64,000 nt of DNA, taken from assembly GCF_030247195.1 (NCBI RefSeq), contig NC_080672.1:89553113-89617112 (forward strand). The letters are read 5' to 3'. Position numbers and translations under genes: made by a program. Positions 23,450-36,230 of this stretch are shown here, one piece after another. Source of the stretch: Topomyia yanbarensis (lineage: Eukaryota > Arthropoda > Insecta > Diptera > Culicidae). The first letter of the stretch is position 1. Each line of letters starts with the position of its first letter. Under the pieces are notes generated by a model. That model had not been told where the DNA came from and did not search any database. It saw only the letters and a list, made by a program, of their open reading frames with translations.

Positions 23450-24960
23450 TCACTATTCGTAATGCACGAAGAGTGTCCGGAAAGAAAGTTCCAAAATTCC
23501 AAATTTCATTTTTTTTTCTAAATTATAAATCAGCATGAAGACTTTTTTCATTAGGTCCAATCTGCGAATGAGAGGCCTCTTTTTTCGCTTTCTCTTTCGA
23601 TAATTGCTACAAAACCATAAAACTTTTGACGTAGGACTACGTCTTTGTTTTCGATATGAGGGTGCACTTTGCAAGTTCTACAAAAATGGTATGTAACGAA
23701 ATGTGGTCCAATTTTAAACACATATAACTCAGCTATCTCACGATAAATTTTCAAATTTTTTGCGTATGTCGCCTCGAAATACTTCAAAGAATTGATCCCA
23801 ATAGACAAAGATTTTTGATATCATGACATTAAATATTTAAATAATGTACAACCTAGTTAAAATAATGTGCATTTACATACAGAAAATAGCGCTTCCTAAG
23901 TCCGGCACGACATATTTGTGTACCTAGCGCGTTACGCTTCTATGAATGACGTCATCATCGACTATTTAAAGAACGGATTTGGTCGGACAAGCTCAGTTAC
24001 CTGTTGAACGGCAGGCGGAGCAGATCACTGCGCTGTGTGGTTTTACAGCCAGTGTAGCTGAGTACGTTCGAGCTCCATTTGCAAACACATTTTGTAAATT
24101 TGGGACATATTTTCCCAAATTTAACAAAAATCGATTGATAAGTTTCGATGACTTTGAGATCGCTGTTAAGTGACAGATTTTGCCAGACATTTTTAGTTGA
24201 TCTGCCAGATTTTCTTTGAAAAATAGTGGCAGCCCCGCTTGGGTTCAATGTTTTAGGCGAATGTGTAGGTAGGTATATATATAATTTGTTAGCGGTTGTA
24301 TGCGTAACCTGCATGATAGCAACTTGTTTTCGTTGCGTAAAGACAAAAACTTTCTTAGCAACAAATTCACGCTGATCGATGGAAGCACAATGAAATTTAT
24401 TATTTACGTTCGATCAATTCATTGATTCATTTCCACTTCACTAATCTTGTGCTATAAAGATTTAGTTCCAGATATTAGTTCAGCCACGGTTTTCTGTCTT
24501 CAGATCTTCTCAAATAAGTTTAATCAGATTTGATCACCTACTACAAATGAAATAACCTGACAACCAAGAAGGTTTGGTTCAATATGTAACATTCGGTGCA
24601 GATTGGTGGTGCTTAAACTATACTTAATAAATATATTTGATTTATTATTACTCTAAATGTACTAAGAAAATAAATATTTTACATTAAGTAGTATAGTCCT
24701 ACGTCTACAGTTCATGCAACCCCATAGGGCTGTCCCTTGAAATTATTAAACATTTATCAGTATGTTTCGAAAGACCAAGGTATTTACTAGCGTATTACGT
24801 AAACAGTCGAAGGGAAATCAGAAAGGTGACCGAGTAATTCGCGGAAGAGAAAGTAAACAAAAGGAGGCTCTCTTTTGTAGATTGGACCTATTGAAAAAAA
24901 AACTCTTCACATATTTTGCTCGGAGACTGTTCCGTTCTCCGCCTTTGCTAACGGATAGGA
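23450..24960. repeat. Foldback with arms around a core promoter
   Basis: The segment 24760-24930 matches the reverse complement of 23500-23640 (shared words agattggacctaatgaaaaa and 'gaaagagaaag'). A 'gacgtaggac' word lies near both arms. Between them sits a strong core promoter (23947-24026). The object may be a rearranged or solo LTR or a foldback element; no integrase or polymerase frame is present. Confidence 0.45.
23947..24026 (+). promoter_or_regulatory. Canonical arthropod core promoter (CRE, TATA, Inr, DPE)
   Basis: TGACGTCA (23947-23954) is a perfect CRE palindrome. TATTTAAA (23963-23970) is a TATA-like box. TCAGTT (23993-23998) fits the TCAKTY initiator, with A+1 at 23995. AGATC at 24022-24026 falls exactly at +28 to +32 and fits the DPE consensus RGWYV. 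The transcript would run rightwards. No host gene is evident downstream, so it probably drives a retroelement LTR. Confidence 0.6.
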
Positions 24961-25240
24961 GCCGTACGCCGTCTGTGGACAATAAATGAAGCAATATCCA
25001 ATAAATTTTATTTTTGTATTTTTCGGATCTCTAAGATAAGAAATATATGCCCAAGAAAGGATTACTCCAATTCAACTTGGTTCGCCCATCAAACTACCAA
25101 CTATCAATTATCATATGAAGCTGATAAAATCGGGTCAAAAAGCTGATAAAATCCACTGTAATTAGCTCAATCGATTTTCACATTACCCGGTGATTTGTAC
25201 CTAGACATCAGTACCGATGGAAAATAAATTTTAATGTCTT
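24961..25240. other. Unassigned DNA
   Basis: No feature recognised. Confidence 0.3.
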
Positions 25241-28140
25241 CCAGCAGAAATACAAATATGGCATCACTGGTCGTATCCTCAAATAGTCGGACACAGCCGC
25301 CGTTAGAGTAGTTCACTGCCCACTCGAAACCGCCCTGCTGATTCTCTCAACTGCACGAGTGTATAGAAGAAACGGAAGCAAGAACGTAGATCAAGGGCTT
25401 TCGGGTAGATTGATTTGATTGAATTAATTTTTATTATCAAACGATTAGACGGTCTGGTTCGTCGAATTCATTCAAAGAAGAGTGTTCCGGTTGACAGTGT
25501 CTCTTCAGCTGATAGTAAATACCTACTGCTTTTCAGACGAACAGAAGTCCGGATGGGAATTATGTTCCATTAATTGGTGGCAAAAACAATCAGAAGACTA
25601 ATAGGGGCAAACCGAGAGCTAAATAAACCAGTAGCGTTTGGTTTTGTGTAGGCCGCACCCGTCATTTTAAGGCCATAAAATTCCTATTGCCACTTCAAAT
25701 GTTATCGATCGGTAAATTTGCTAAAAAATCGCGTAAAATTAACATCACGCTTTGAATACCGAGAACAGGTTACCATTTGCCACATGCGTGACAAACCATC
25801 ATTAAACCCACGCTAAGAACCACAAGCCCTGGTGTAGCCGGGCGCCGCCGTCACCCATTCGTCATCTGAACAGAACGTGCCGGCGGTAAACCGACTGAGT
25901 TTGGGTCCCGACCGTCGTTAGGTTTTATTGGGTAGGTAATTTTATTTAACAAACCCGACTGTAAAGCACGCGGGCCCTGTTGGGAAAGGAAATTCTTCAC
26001 GCACCGTGGTAGGTTTTTCCAGCCGTAGACAGAGAAGACTGATTTTCGTGGCACTGATCGGTCCCGAGTGGCGTGTCGTTAAATATTTTAACGCGATTAT
26101 TTTTATTGTATTGTTGAACAAGTCCGCAAACGAAACTGAATCAGATTACCTGTTGTTCTTTTTAGAACGGCATACCGCAAGTCGGTCAATCGGTTTATCT
26201 TCGCCGGGTTCGGCTTGCTGAAACCACACATTCTGAAGCACCTTCAATATCCGTACCTCGGAGTAGGTTCTTAAACTCCACCATACTGACCGACGGAACC
26301 GCAATCATCAACTTGCACGCGGTGTTCCATCAAACACCCAAAACTGCAAAAGCAAGCAATTGAACAGAGCCTGCTTGAAGCTGTCTTGGAGCTGATTCCG
26401 AACATTTTAACCACCCGCTCTCGATCATCTCGAGTGATTCAAGATCGCCGCAGCCGGAGCATCATCGTGATGCCATCCTACTCTCGATATTACACAGCTT
26501 CGAAAAGACGCGTTTGGCTTTGGATCAAGTGGCCCTCGAACGTTCCGCCGACATCGATTTCGATTTGATGGAAAATAAATTAGAAGTGGATAGTTTGCTT
26601 TTTCCCTCCGCTACATTGCTCGCTCAGGAACCCCAAAGCAACGGAACCAGTTCATCAATGAGCCGCAAGCATACAGTTTCGAACAGTCATCCACCAAGTC
26701 AAGGGTGTTTCTGGTCGGATCGGTCTCCGACTCTTAGGTTAGGAAGATGGCAGGGTGTTGGCGAGAAAATAAAGTTTGTTTACGTATTCAATGTTTCAAT
26801 TGACAGCAAAATGAGTTGCTCATTTTTAAACGGGAATTCCACAGAACGCTGACTCGACGTTCCAAAAATTGCTCATAACATACACAAAGTGCACAACGAA
26901 AACGAAATGTAGAGTCATCAGATTGTTAACGGAGAGGAAGTACATAGTGAGAATTAGCTAAGACTCACTGTAGAAGAAATATTTTCATCGGTAATGCGAG
27001 AGCTGGGCAAATAACGCAGGCTCCCAGAACCGTTCATTCCTAAATGAGTCAGATCGAAGAAAATCCCAGCATTTGCTGAGTTGTTGCAGATAGTGGTCGG
27101 TGAAAGTCGCTTTTTCTTTGATGCACTCCATTTTCTCAGGACTGGATTAGATCCAAGCAAACTGCCGTTCCCTTATCAACAGCATCAAGTCTGGTCACGA
27201 CAAGGCGAGTATTTTTAATTTTCAAATAAATTAAACCAAGTTTCCTGCCACTAAGTAGAACAAACAAACAATCTCCGAAATAACCGAACAACTTCTACCG
27301 TTTCGTTGTCAGCATCGAAGATGCACGACTAAACAGTGGCTCTTCTCGCAAGTATCCACTTGATTTTGATTCAATTACCAACTGTCAAAAGAACCGACTC
27401 ATGCTAACTTATTGCCTTTCAGCGCTGAAACGAGACGAGAGCTGCACTTGCACTGGGTCGCGTTCATCCCGGCCCCAAACTAACTCTTTGCTACGTGACT
27501 TGTTAATCATTATAAAGGAATTCGCCACGGATCCGTCCGTTTCTGTCCTGTCGCTACAAAAGTACAAGTACGTACAAAATAAAAGATACACTTGCTCGGT
27601 CGCTGATATCACAAACCTGCTGCACACACTAAACACACACACACACCGGCCAAGCAGACAAACTGCAATCAGGCATTTGATCTCGTTGTTTACGGATAAT
27701 CAGCCATGAAGGATGCGGAGAGGAAGTTGGGTGCATAGAAGTTGGAAACTCGAAACCGTGCAACTGAGCTGCAGCCGCAGCCGTTCGACGAGTATGTGTG
27801 TATGTGTCATCTCGTCGGTCTAATCAACGTGTTTCGCAACATTCCTTCGACGAGCTGGCCGAAAGTTTGAGAGCGTGTCTCGTCGAAAATTTGCTGCTGC
27901 TGCTGCTGTTAAATTCTTGGAGAACCATGCAACCAAATCCGCAGCACAAAACGGTTCCCCGCCTTTCGAGTACCTACTATCGTGCATGCGGTGGCGCAGA
28001 GAAGAAGGTGATAGGTAGGTTTACATATATGTTGGTGGTGCACGATATGCAGCAGCGAATCATTAGGGAGGTGGCCAAGCGGAGATCGAGGGGTTGCTCG
28101 GTGGATTTTATATAAGTCCTGTGGCTGCTTAAATTTAGTA
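25241..28140. other. Single-copy-looking DNA block
   Basis: Composition is more balanced and no part recurs in the window. It holds a CA microsatellite (27624-27647) and a CTG run (27889-27909). Several short frames (26386-26852, 27401-27709, 27798-28115) have no recognised domain, and the last is inflated by the CTG run. Part could be exon or 5' UTR of a host gene, but I cannot support a model. Confidence 0.4.
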
Positions 28141-28237
28141 TTTAACCAGTACTAATTTGGGAACTAATATAGAGACATCGTTCAACTTGACTCTAAGTTG
28201 AAGCTTGTTACTGACGAAATGGATTCGAAACACAAAT

Positions 28238-28490
28238 CTTGAGCGTTTTTTCAAAACGTCATATCTGCAATGAGTTACTCTCTTTGTTTACTTTCTCTTC
28301 TGTTAATAATTCGGTCACTTTAACATTTATCCCTCAGCTCTTTATATAATATGCTAGTTAAAACCACCGTGTTTCGATCTGTACTGTAAAATAAGTGAAA
28401 AGTGTTATAGTGACGCCGTAAAAATCGAAAGAGAAAGTATAAACAGAGAGTAACTCATTGCAGATATGACGTTTTGAAAAAACGCTCAAG
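28238..28490. mobile_element. 253-bp MITE with ~62-bp inverted repeats
   Basis: Termini CTTGAGCGTTTTTTCAAAAC (left) and its reverse complement (right) pair for about 62 bp with few differences. AAAT lies on both sides (28234-28237 and 28491-28494), which may be a 4-bp target duplication. The transcript of either strand would fold into a long hairpin. Confidence 0.75.
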
Positions 28491-28494
28491 AAAT

Positions 28495-29100
28495 ATCCAA
28501 CCTAATTTATTTATCTTTTAATGGTTTTAGTATGAGGTTGAAATGTATAGGTATATCATCGAATTCCGCTTTTTGTATTTTGAAAATAATGGATTAAAGA
28601 ATCTTTCGGCGAAGCCAGGACGAAATTTTTGGTCTTTTCTGGTGCCGTTACTGCAATACAGACAGTAGTATTGAAAGCCGTTGAGAGATATTTTCACTTT
28701 CACCACTATTAGAAAAGAATCGTGAATATCAGACAGATTTTTTGTAGTTTTTAAGGTTTAAATGATTCTATCTTGTCAGCCCATTGTCATTTTTGTTGGA
28801 TTTAAACCTTGACCTGTTTTTGTACTATTTGATTCTAAATGTCGCATATATGTATCTCTTAGATTTTTCCCCCTGCGTCAAATGGTCTGAATGCACCGTC
28901 TACCATATTTAACTGAATGAGATCGGAGACGAAATAATCATGTTATAAAATAAATTTCTGTATATTTAACTTTCCATTTTTGTTGCTAAACGCGCAACAT
29001 AGCCCAACAGTTCAATATTTCGGTCCAAAACATCGGAGATAATCAACGTTTTAGAAAAAACTGCATCACATAAAATAATCTTGATCGGTTTTCTAAATTA
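28495..29100. other. Unassigned AT-rich DNA
   Basis: No feature recognised. Confidence 0.3.
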
Positions 29101-29554
29101 ATGAATCGAATTGCAATTATCACTATAAAATCTATAGTATTACATACTGAACCTATCCACTGCTATCGGATTCATCTTCATCGTAAATCTGCAGGACCCT
29201 TCTATGGAATCCCCCTTATCTACGGCCAAATCGCACCAACCGTCAAGATACACCCATACACCTTTCTATCGGTAGACACTAAGAGTATCGAAAATAAGGG
29301 TCCTTTGGTTATCCAAACTTGAATAAGAATTTTGCCCTAGACTTTCTCGTCGATTCAACATCACTTTGTAGTAAATTCGGGCTGCCACAAAGCCTTCTGG
29401 TGACCGGGCACCCAGAGACCTTGAACATCTTAAGTCGAGTGCGTTTGTCAGAAAATCTTTTGTGGAATCGCTACACTTGCTAACAAATATCCTCTTGCCC
29501 TGTAATACTTGTGGAGTGCGCAGTAGTGTATACGACCTCTAGCAAAAGCAAGTA
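29101..29554. pseudogene. Coding-like remnant shared with 48.15-48.22 kb
   Basis: A 73-residue plus frame at 29101-29322 and following broken frames have no recognised family. The last 75 bp (29479-29554) match the reverse complement of 48152-48224 at about 90 per cent, so this is a repeated element. Rep-C inserted at or abuts its end. Confidence 0.35.
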
Positions 29555-30425
29555 CACGGAAAAAATTGTTCCCAAAATCGTGAATAAAGTACTATGAATT
29601 CTGGAACAATCACGTTTCTACGTTACGAAAACTGGACCATGAACAAAAATCATGGCATTTATTATTTTGTTCAATTTCCCTTCAGTAACGCCCGCATAAC
29701 GCTTTCATTAGTTGAAATAATTGTTTTCGCTTTGTGAATTTTGGTCAAAAACTAGTTCGCATCACAATATTCTGGCTATTGTGTTGTGAACTATTTCTAT
29801 TCGGAATTTTAATCATAAATCCATTCCATCGTCGTGAAATAATTCATGATCCCCAATATATTAGTCACGATCCAATATCCGTGCTCGTGAAATGGTTAAC
29901 AAAATCAACAAAGATTATTCATACATTCGTGAACTGGTTCATGATTCCTAATATATTAGTTACGATCGAATATCCATGCTCGAAGTTCACGAAATCATGA
30001 AATATTAGTCGTGTATTCGTGAGCCGCTTCATGATACCTAGTATAATAGTCACAACTTACCATTCGTTTTCGTAAAATAGTTCATGAAATCATAAAATAT
30101 TATTCATGTATTTCGTGAACTGGTTCATGATACCTAACACAATAGTCACAACTTGTCATTCGTTTTCGTGAAAAAGTTCACGAAATCATATAATATTATT
30201 CATGTATTCGTGAAGTGATTCATGATTCCTAGTGCATGATTTAAGATCTATCTAGTATCTATTTGCGTGCTTTTGATATTTAGAAGATATCCCTAATCAT
30301 TTACAATTTCATGCAACATGCTAATGAAATTTTTACGTGAACTCTTTCACAAAATTTGAAGCATTTTTCATTGAATCATTTTGTTCCATGCACATTTTCA
30401 TGAAATACCCAGCTGCTAGCGACCA

Positions 30426-30918
30426 TTAACCCATTATATCCTAGCGTATGAAATTTCATACGCAGAACTATCCATCGTTTAACGCGAATTTACTGCAGAA
30501 TTTTGGCATCTAACTACTTTAGTATTGCACTAATGGGATCATTGCACCTCATATTTCATTGTGAAACAAGACAACTGCCATTTTTTTTAAGTTGGGGCAA
30601 ATGGCGGCTGAAAAGTAAGCAATACCTTTAATTGAATTTTATTGTTGGAATTCCTGCTAATAATTCCAATATGTGACAAAACGTTCCTACAGATGTAAAG
30701 GAAGTGTTGTCTATCAGAAAATCCGAAGAAATATGTCAAACAACTTTGTTGTTTTTAATTAAGCGCACGAATTTTTTTGCACGAGAAATTTTCATTCTCA
30801 AAACCATTTTAAGCGGTGATTTTATTTTTCCCATAATCTTTGATACATTTTTTGGTGGAATTGAAGATATCACTGCATTTGGCTCACTTTTTGAAACCCC
30901 TGGGTTATAATGGGTTAA
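30426..30918 (+). mobile_element. piggyBac-type MITE, copy 1
   Basis: TTAA at 30426-30429 and 30915-30918 flank inverted termini CCCATTATA and TATAATGGG. A perfect 20-bp palindrome GCGTATGAAATTTCATACGC lies just inside the left end (30444-30463). The CCC terminus and TTAA duplication are hallmarks of piggyBac. The same element lies inverted at 48600-49126. The frame of 68 codons inside is not conserved as a gene. Confidence 0.88.
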
Positions 30919-31328
30919 TAGGCACAGTATAAAGACTATTAGAACCTCGAATAACGTAATTCATTTGATAGGTTTCATTGTGATGTCCGGACAGAAAACG
31001 AAAACTGCACTGAGAACTCCACATAGTGTGCGTGACATAGTTCACAAAACCAGATATCGCGAATGAGTCTTATTTTAATGATCCAGTTCATATTGTCACG
31101 TTATTCCAAGTACAAAACCGTTAGTAACCAAAAAATAACAGATCACGATAAGGCGAAAAGGATTTACGACTACCATGATAAAACTGCTGATATCATGAAC
31201 ATTAGTTACATTACTCTTTGAAAGTAAGTTCTAAAATAAAATATCATGATAACATGAACAGAAATTACGAAAATCGTGACTAAGATCCTGAAACCATGAA
31301 CACAAATCACACAACACGTGACAAAAAT

Positions 31329-32223
31329 GGTAATTGTGCCGAATCGCGGCTTTTTCGAAAAGAGGGGTAATTTTTTTTTGGAAATGGTTCTAAATGGCCT
31401 ATTTTATAACAAACAATGAAAAAAATTCGGGGGAAAAGCTTTAAAGAAGTTTAAACTGGAAAAATAAGTTGTTCTCACTTACCTTACTAACAGTGGCATT
31501 GCGCATGAGAAAATGACGTTAGGGATCATCCATAAATGACGTAGCATTTTTTGAGTGATTTTTAAGACCCCCTCCCCCATCGTAGCATTTCGTCACAAAC
31601 CCCTAAATAGCCCCCCTGGTAATTACGTAGCTTGGCGGTAAACCTCCCCCCCCCCCCTCCATTGGCCACGTAAAAAATTTAAATAAATGAAAAAACGATG
31701 TTAGTTAGATGAAACGGTAAAGATACGTAGCATGACATGACCCCCTCCCCCCTGTCGTCACACATCATCACAAAATACAAAACTCTCCCCTCCCCCACAT
31801 AATGCTACGTTATTTATGAATGATCCCTTAAGGGTGCCGCGCAGTCGGACTTAAACTAGGGATAGCCCCTATGTTTGAGTATTCCCGGCAAACAAGTGGA
31901 TTACAGGTTTGATTGCACCCTTCAATAGCAAGATCAAGACCACCTCGTCCAGCGGATTCACAGCGGCTTTGCACCGCTTCGAATCCTTGGACTCGACTAT
32001 GCGGCAAAGCCGCATCACACTACCTTCACCCTTAGCGTCACTTTCTCATGCGCAATGCCACTGTTATAAAGGTAAGGTGGAAAAAAATATTTTTCCAATT
32101 TAAACTACTTTAAAGCTTTCCCTCCGAATATTTTTTATTGCTTGTTGTAAAATAGGCCATTTAGAACCATTTCCAAAAAAAAATAACCCTTTTTCGAAAA
32201 AGCCGCGATTTGGAACAATTACC
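31329..32223. mobile_element. MITE with ~200-bp inverted repeats, itself interrupted
   Basis: Left end GGTAATTGTGCC and right end GGAACAATTACC begin inverted repeats of about 200 bp. Left repeat: 31329-31521, continuing at 31831-31837. Right repeat: 32025-32223. The interruption is the MITE at 31522-31827. The flanks 'gacaaaaat' and 'acgaaaaat' may be an eroded 8- to 9-bp duplication. The unique centre (31838-32024) encodes nothing recognisable. Confidence 0.8.
31522..31827. mobile_element. TTA-flanked MITE nested in another MITE
   Basis: Termini GGGATCATCCATAAATGACG and its near reverse complement are flanked by TTA (31519-31521 and 31828-31830). The interior has C-rich tracts (31644-31660 and others). 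It sits inside the left arm of the larger MITE, so it is younger. Confidence 0.82.
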
Positions 32224-32755
32224 ACGAAAAATCTAAAATCGTGACTAAGATCCTGAAATCATGAACATGAATTGTTCTATTCTTGACTAAAATATCACGA
32301 TACCATCAACAGAAGTTACAAAAATCCTGACTAAGATCCTGAAAGCATGAATACAAATCATTCAACTCGTGACAAAAATATCTAAAATCGTGACTAAGAT
32401 CCTGAAGTCATGAACATGAAATTCTAAAATATCACGATATCATGAACAGAAGTTACAAAAATCGCAAAGATCCTGAAAGCATAGACACAAATCGCACAAC
32501 TCATGACAAACATATTTAAAATCGTGACAAAGATCCTGAAATAATTAACATGAATCACTCTACTCATGACTAAAATATAATGATACGTGAATAGAAATTA
32601 CAAACATCGCGACTAAGATCTTGAAATCTTGAACTTTAATCCCGTTAACGTTATGAGAATTCATAAGATACACGAATACGCTCTTGAAATCAAGGACAAC
32701 ATTTGACTGACGACTGTGTTTTCCCAAATCATGAACAAGAATCACAACAAAAACA

Positions 32756-35020
32756 TATTGACTTGATCACCAGAGCGTTTTATGTATGCGAGATTCCGGG
32801 CTTAGGTTTGAGCGAATTAAACCTGATTGAAACGTATCTCACGTATTTTTTGAGCTAGAGCCAAAGTTAAAGTTTTTTTGATTCATTAGAACGACGACAA
32901 GCGAGGCACGTAATTTTTTTTCAATATTTTGATTTTTTGCGAAAGGACGATTTTTAATTAAGAAAACACTAAGGATGTTATTAAATCCACACAAAATTTC
33001 ATATTTTAAAAATTTGGCCTGCAAAAAAATCAAATCAGGAGAAAGCCATTTTGAATACGTTGTGAGAATCACAGAACAATTAAAAATCATTTGTTTTAAT
33101 TACATTTCCGGCTAGCTCAAAATATTTGGTTTGGAGAAAAATGCAGTTAAAGTTTTCAGTGCACTCAGGGTATGCATAGGGAGTATGGCGGTAAAATTGA
33201 AAACTGTAACATTCATATATTTTTATTGCCTTACACATTTTCGCATATCATTTTTAAGACACATTGCAAGGCATATTTAAGATCAATAAAAAAACGTTTT
33301 TTCAAATTCTACGGTAGTGTAAGCCCTTAAAGATCATCGAAAATGTCGAAAACTGGCTGTTTGGCTATAATACCCCATTCATGTAGTGCGCTCTGAAACT
33401 ACGTATTCTGAAATACGGTTGCCATATCTCTCGTTATTAACTAGAACAAGTTTGAACAAATTGATGCGAATGTTGAAGAAGAAATTTTACAGAAGATTAA
33501 GCAGACCCCCGAAATCATCTGCTTCTCGGTAGTGATTGTCACAGGGACAAACATGATGAAAATTGGGTTACTGAGAAGTTGGACAATTTAACCGCACCAC
33601 CTCACTTTTAACACCCGTACATTAGCATACACATTAGCAATAGGACAAACAGCCGTATCTGTTAATCCAATGCCGTTTGGGTGCAGTATTTTAAGCCTCT
33701 CTCTATAATTAACAATTGATGTCAATAGAAGTGTATTTGTACACACGACACGATAATACAGCAGAGAGATAAAAATAGGTAACTCCGGTGAGTGACTAAA
33801 ATGTTACGACTGGTTGCATCTTTAAGTTTATATGTGGCAGCCGAATTGTCTACGCACATCTTTAAGTTACTCGCGAAAACGTGGCCTTCGAGAGCGATTA
33901 CTGAACACGCATCGAAGCATTGTATTTCGTTCATTTTTCGTGTTTGTTGTGGAGACAGATGATAGAAAATCAGAAAGAAAAGAAAGAGAAAAATATTTGA
34001 TCAATGAAAATAGGACCCAAAAGTGTCTCATTCATCTATTCCATACACTGGATAGACGTACTTTCAGATTTTTTTAAAGTACAACAAAGGGTAGATTATT
34101 AAAAAGTCCGCCATTCTGTTTTTTTTGTGGAAATGTTTCATAGTTGTACCGACCAGAGCCAATTCGATTGAGAATATGAAACTGTTTTGCTTTTTGCTTT
34201 CAGATGATTCGTTTCTAAGAAATGATGATACTCACCAAACCAGTCGGACGAGTTTGAGCAGCTGTTTTTAGAACCTCCATAATAAAAAAAAAAATAAAAA
34301 TGTGTTTAAGTAGTACATTATATGTACTTTAGGCAGTAAAACGTTTGATTTTGAAATATTTTTGGTATTTAAAAAAACAGGTTTTTTGGAGGAACCTGGC
34401 CTTAAAAAGTACTGTGATCACTTCAGATTTCAATAGCATTGAAATCGTGTATAATTTCAGATCAAAAAAGAATAAATTTCGGTTTGATAGAAAATATTCC
34501 ATGATAAAACGAATCCAAAGGCAGAAACGCAATATTTGAAAGTTTATTAGTTCATTTCATGAGTGTTCGTCCATTCTCACAGAAGCATCAACTGGATAAT
34601 GGACTGTATAATGCGAAAAAGTAGCCGCGAGGTATATACGATATCATGTAAATCAAGTGATAGCAAATTAAAGACAGGTGAATCCAAAAGAAAATCTTCT
34701 GTGCAAACGAGAGACACGATGATCTCTCTTCCATATGTCGGAAACGAGTGATGCTCAAATGATTGTGGTCAATAATATTGATAGTTTCGTGTCAATTTGA
34801 TGACGTTATTGCTGAACCACTTGAGAAGTTTTTGGAGGGTTATTTACATGATAAAAGTATTCACTTTGAAAACTAAAACGTACAGAATGTATTACTCACT
34901 GTTTTGATGATTTTTCCTAACTTAGTATAACACAGAGAGGAAAAATATTTTCCTTTAAACATTATTGAATTGTTCATGCCTGATTTTACAAAAATATTTT
35001 GCATTTCCCAAAAGTCAAGT
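32756..35020. other. AT-rich DNA, a Rep-B scrap, otherwise nothing recognised
   Basis: The first 75 bp match a Rep-B fragment ('gatcacc', 'tatgcgagat', 'gggcttaggt'). The rest shows short frames without domains, and no terminal repeats were found. Confidence 0.4.
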
Positions 35021-35221
35021 TTTTAAGCGTTGTGTGTCCGACGCGGTACCCGGGTATCTTTTTAAGTTTCAATTAATTAAATTCCTATGTTTTATCCATA
35101 GCTGGAAATTGAAACTTTGTGACATCTTAGAACTTCACTAAGTCAAGCTTTTGGGTTAATAATATTGTTGATATAATAAGGGTGGGAGTGAGGAGGGGCC
35201 CCTGAATTTTTTTACTACGTA

Positions 35222-35730
35222 ACAGGCCGACGCGGGTACCCGGGTACCCACAAAACTAAAATTCCCGTAACTAAGGTAATATCCAACCGATGTCGATACT
35301 TTTGGCCGTTTTGGATTCAGGAACTCATCCACTTTGGACTTGGTAAAAATGAATCGGATTACTTCATTCGGTTCCGGGGAATCCGGGTTTCCGGAAGCAG
35401 GTTCCAGTGCTGGGGTACTATTTGCGAACTTCAATGGAATACTAGCAATATGGGTATCAATATTCTTGGAATTGCATTAGTAGGCTGTATCTCGTGGTTT
35501 TGGAACCATTTGGTGATTAAAATTTATAAATCATATCCTAGTACTGCAACATAACTCCGGAAAATCCGGATCACCAAAAACCAGATCCATTATTCAGGTT
35601 CTACTGTACAGAATCAAAAAGTGGACGAGTTCCTGAATCCAAAATATCTAAAAGTGTCCAAATCGGTTAAAGGAAGCCATAGTTATGAGCATTTCAATTT
35701 GTGGGTACCCGGGTACCCTCGTTGGCCTGT
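35222..35730. mobile_element. TA-flanked MITE with GGGTACCC palindromes
   Basis: Termini ACAGGCCGACGCGGGTACCC and its inverted partner match for about 33 bp with two differences. TA lies on both sides (35220-35221 and 35731-35732). Each terminus contains the perfect palindrome GGGTACCCGGGTACCC. Weaker similar words (tgtccgacgcggtacccggg near 35036; 'ttggacaca' near 35750) suggest an older related element around it. Confidence 0.75.
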
Positions 35731-35761
35731 TAAAGGTGTTTTTTTGTTGGACACATAACTG

Positions 35762-36230
35762 TTAAACAATATGTTGTCAAATATATTAGAAACCTTGGAA
35801 GATTAATTTGTTCAGGAAAAAGATCGATCCACAGTTTTTATTTTTACTGTGTAGAGAATTTAGCAGCACACTCCGGGATTTGATTGAACAAGGCAATGAG
35901 AATTACCGCTGTGCCTTATGCAATTGTTTCAGGGCTCGAGAGATTTTCATGAACTAGAAAAATCTGTCTGCGATGAGTCGAATTCGTAAGTTTAGTGATA
36001 TAGAAAACATATTATTTAGAACATCTGTAGTTAGATATTTAAATAACACGATCGTCATTTTTAAGTATGAACAAATGGAAGCGATAAGGATTAGTTCAAA
36101 TAGTAATTGTTGTTAAGGTTTCTAAAATTTCTCACCAATCTGACAATATTTAAAATATCATGAAATTAATTAAGCATAAAAGTTGCGCTAAGCCGCAAAA
36201 CTGTGAAAACTGGCAGGACGATAGATCAGA
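35762..36230. other. Unassigned AT-rich DNA
   Basis: No feature recognised. Confidence 0.3.

Larger units (their letters stand above)
29553..32755 (+). repeat. Rep-C repeat, full copy with two nested MITEs
   Basis: It begins TACACGGAAAAAATTG, carries the 'gtgaaatagttc'/'cgtgaactggttcatga' tandem block (about 29700-30420), the middle word 'tgatgtccggacag', and the 'cgtgactaagatcctg' block (about 31090-32600), and ends near 'aatcacaacaaaaacata'. Subtracting the MITEs at 30426-30918 and 31329-32223 leaves about 1.8 kb, equal to the native length of the 1310-3850 copy. Confidence 0.7.

Noticed and set aside
27798..28115. A 105-residue gene
   Set aside because: The frame is extended by a CTG microsatellite and has no domain or start context.
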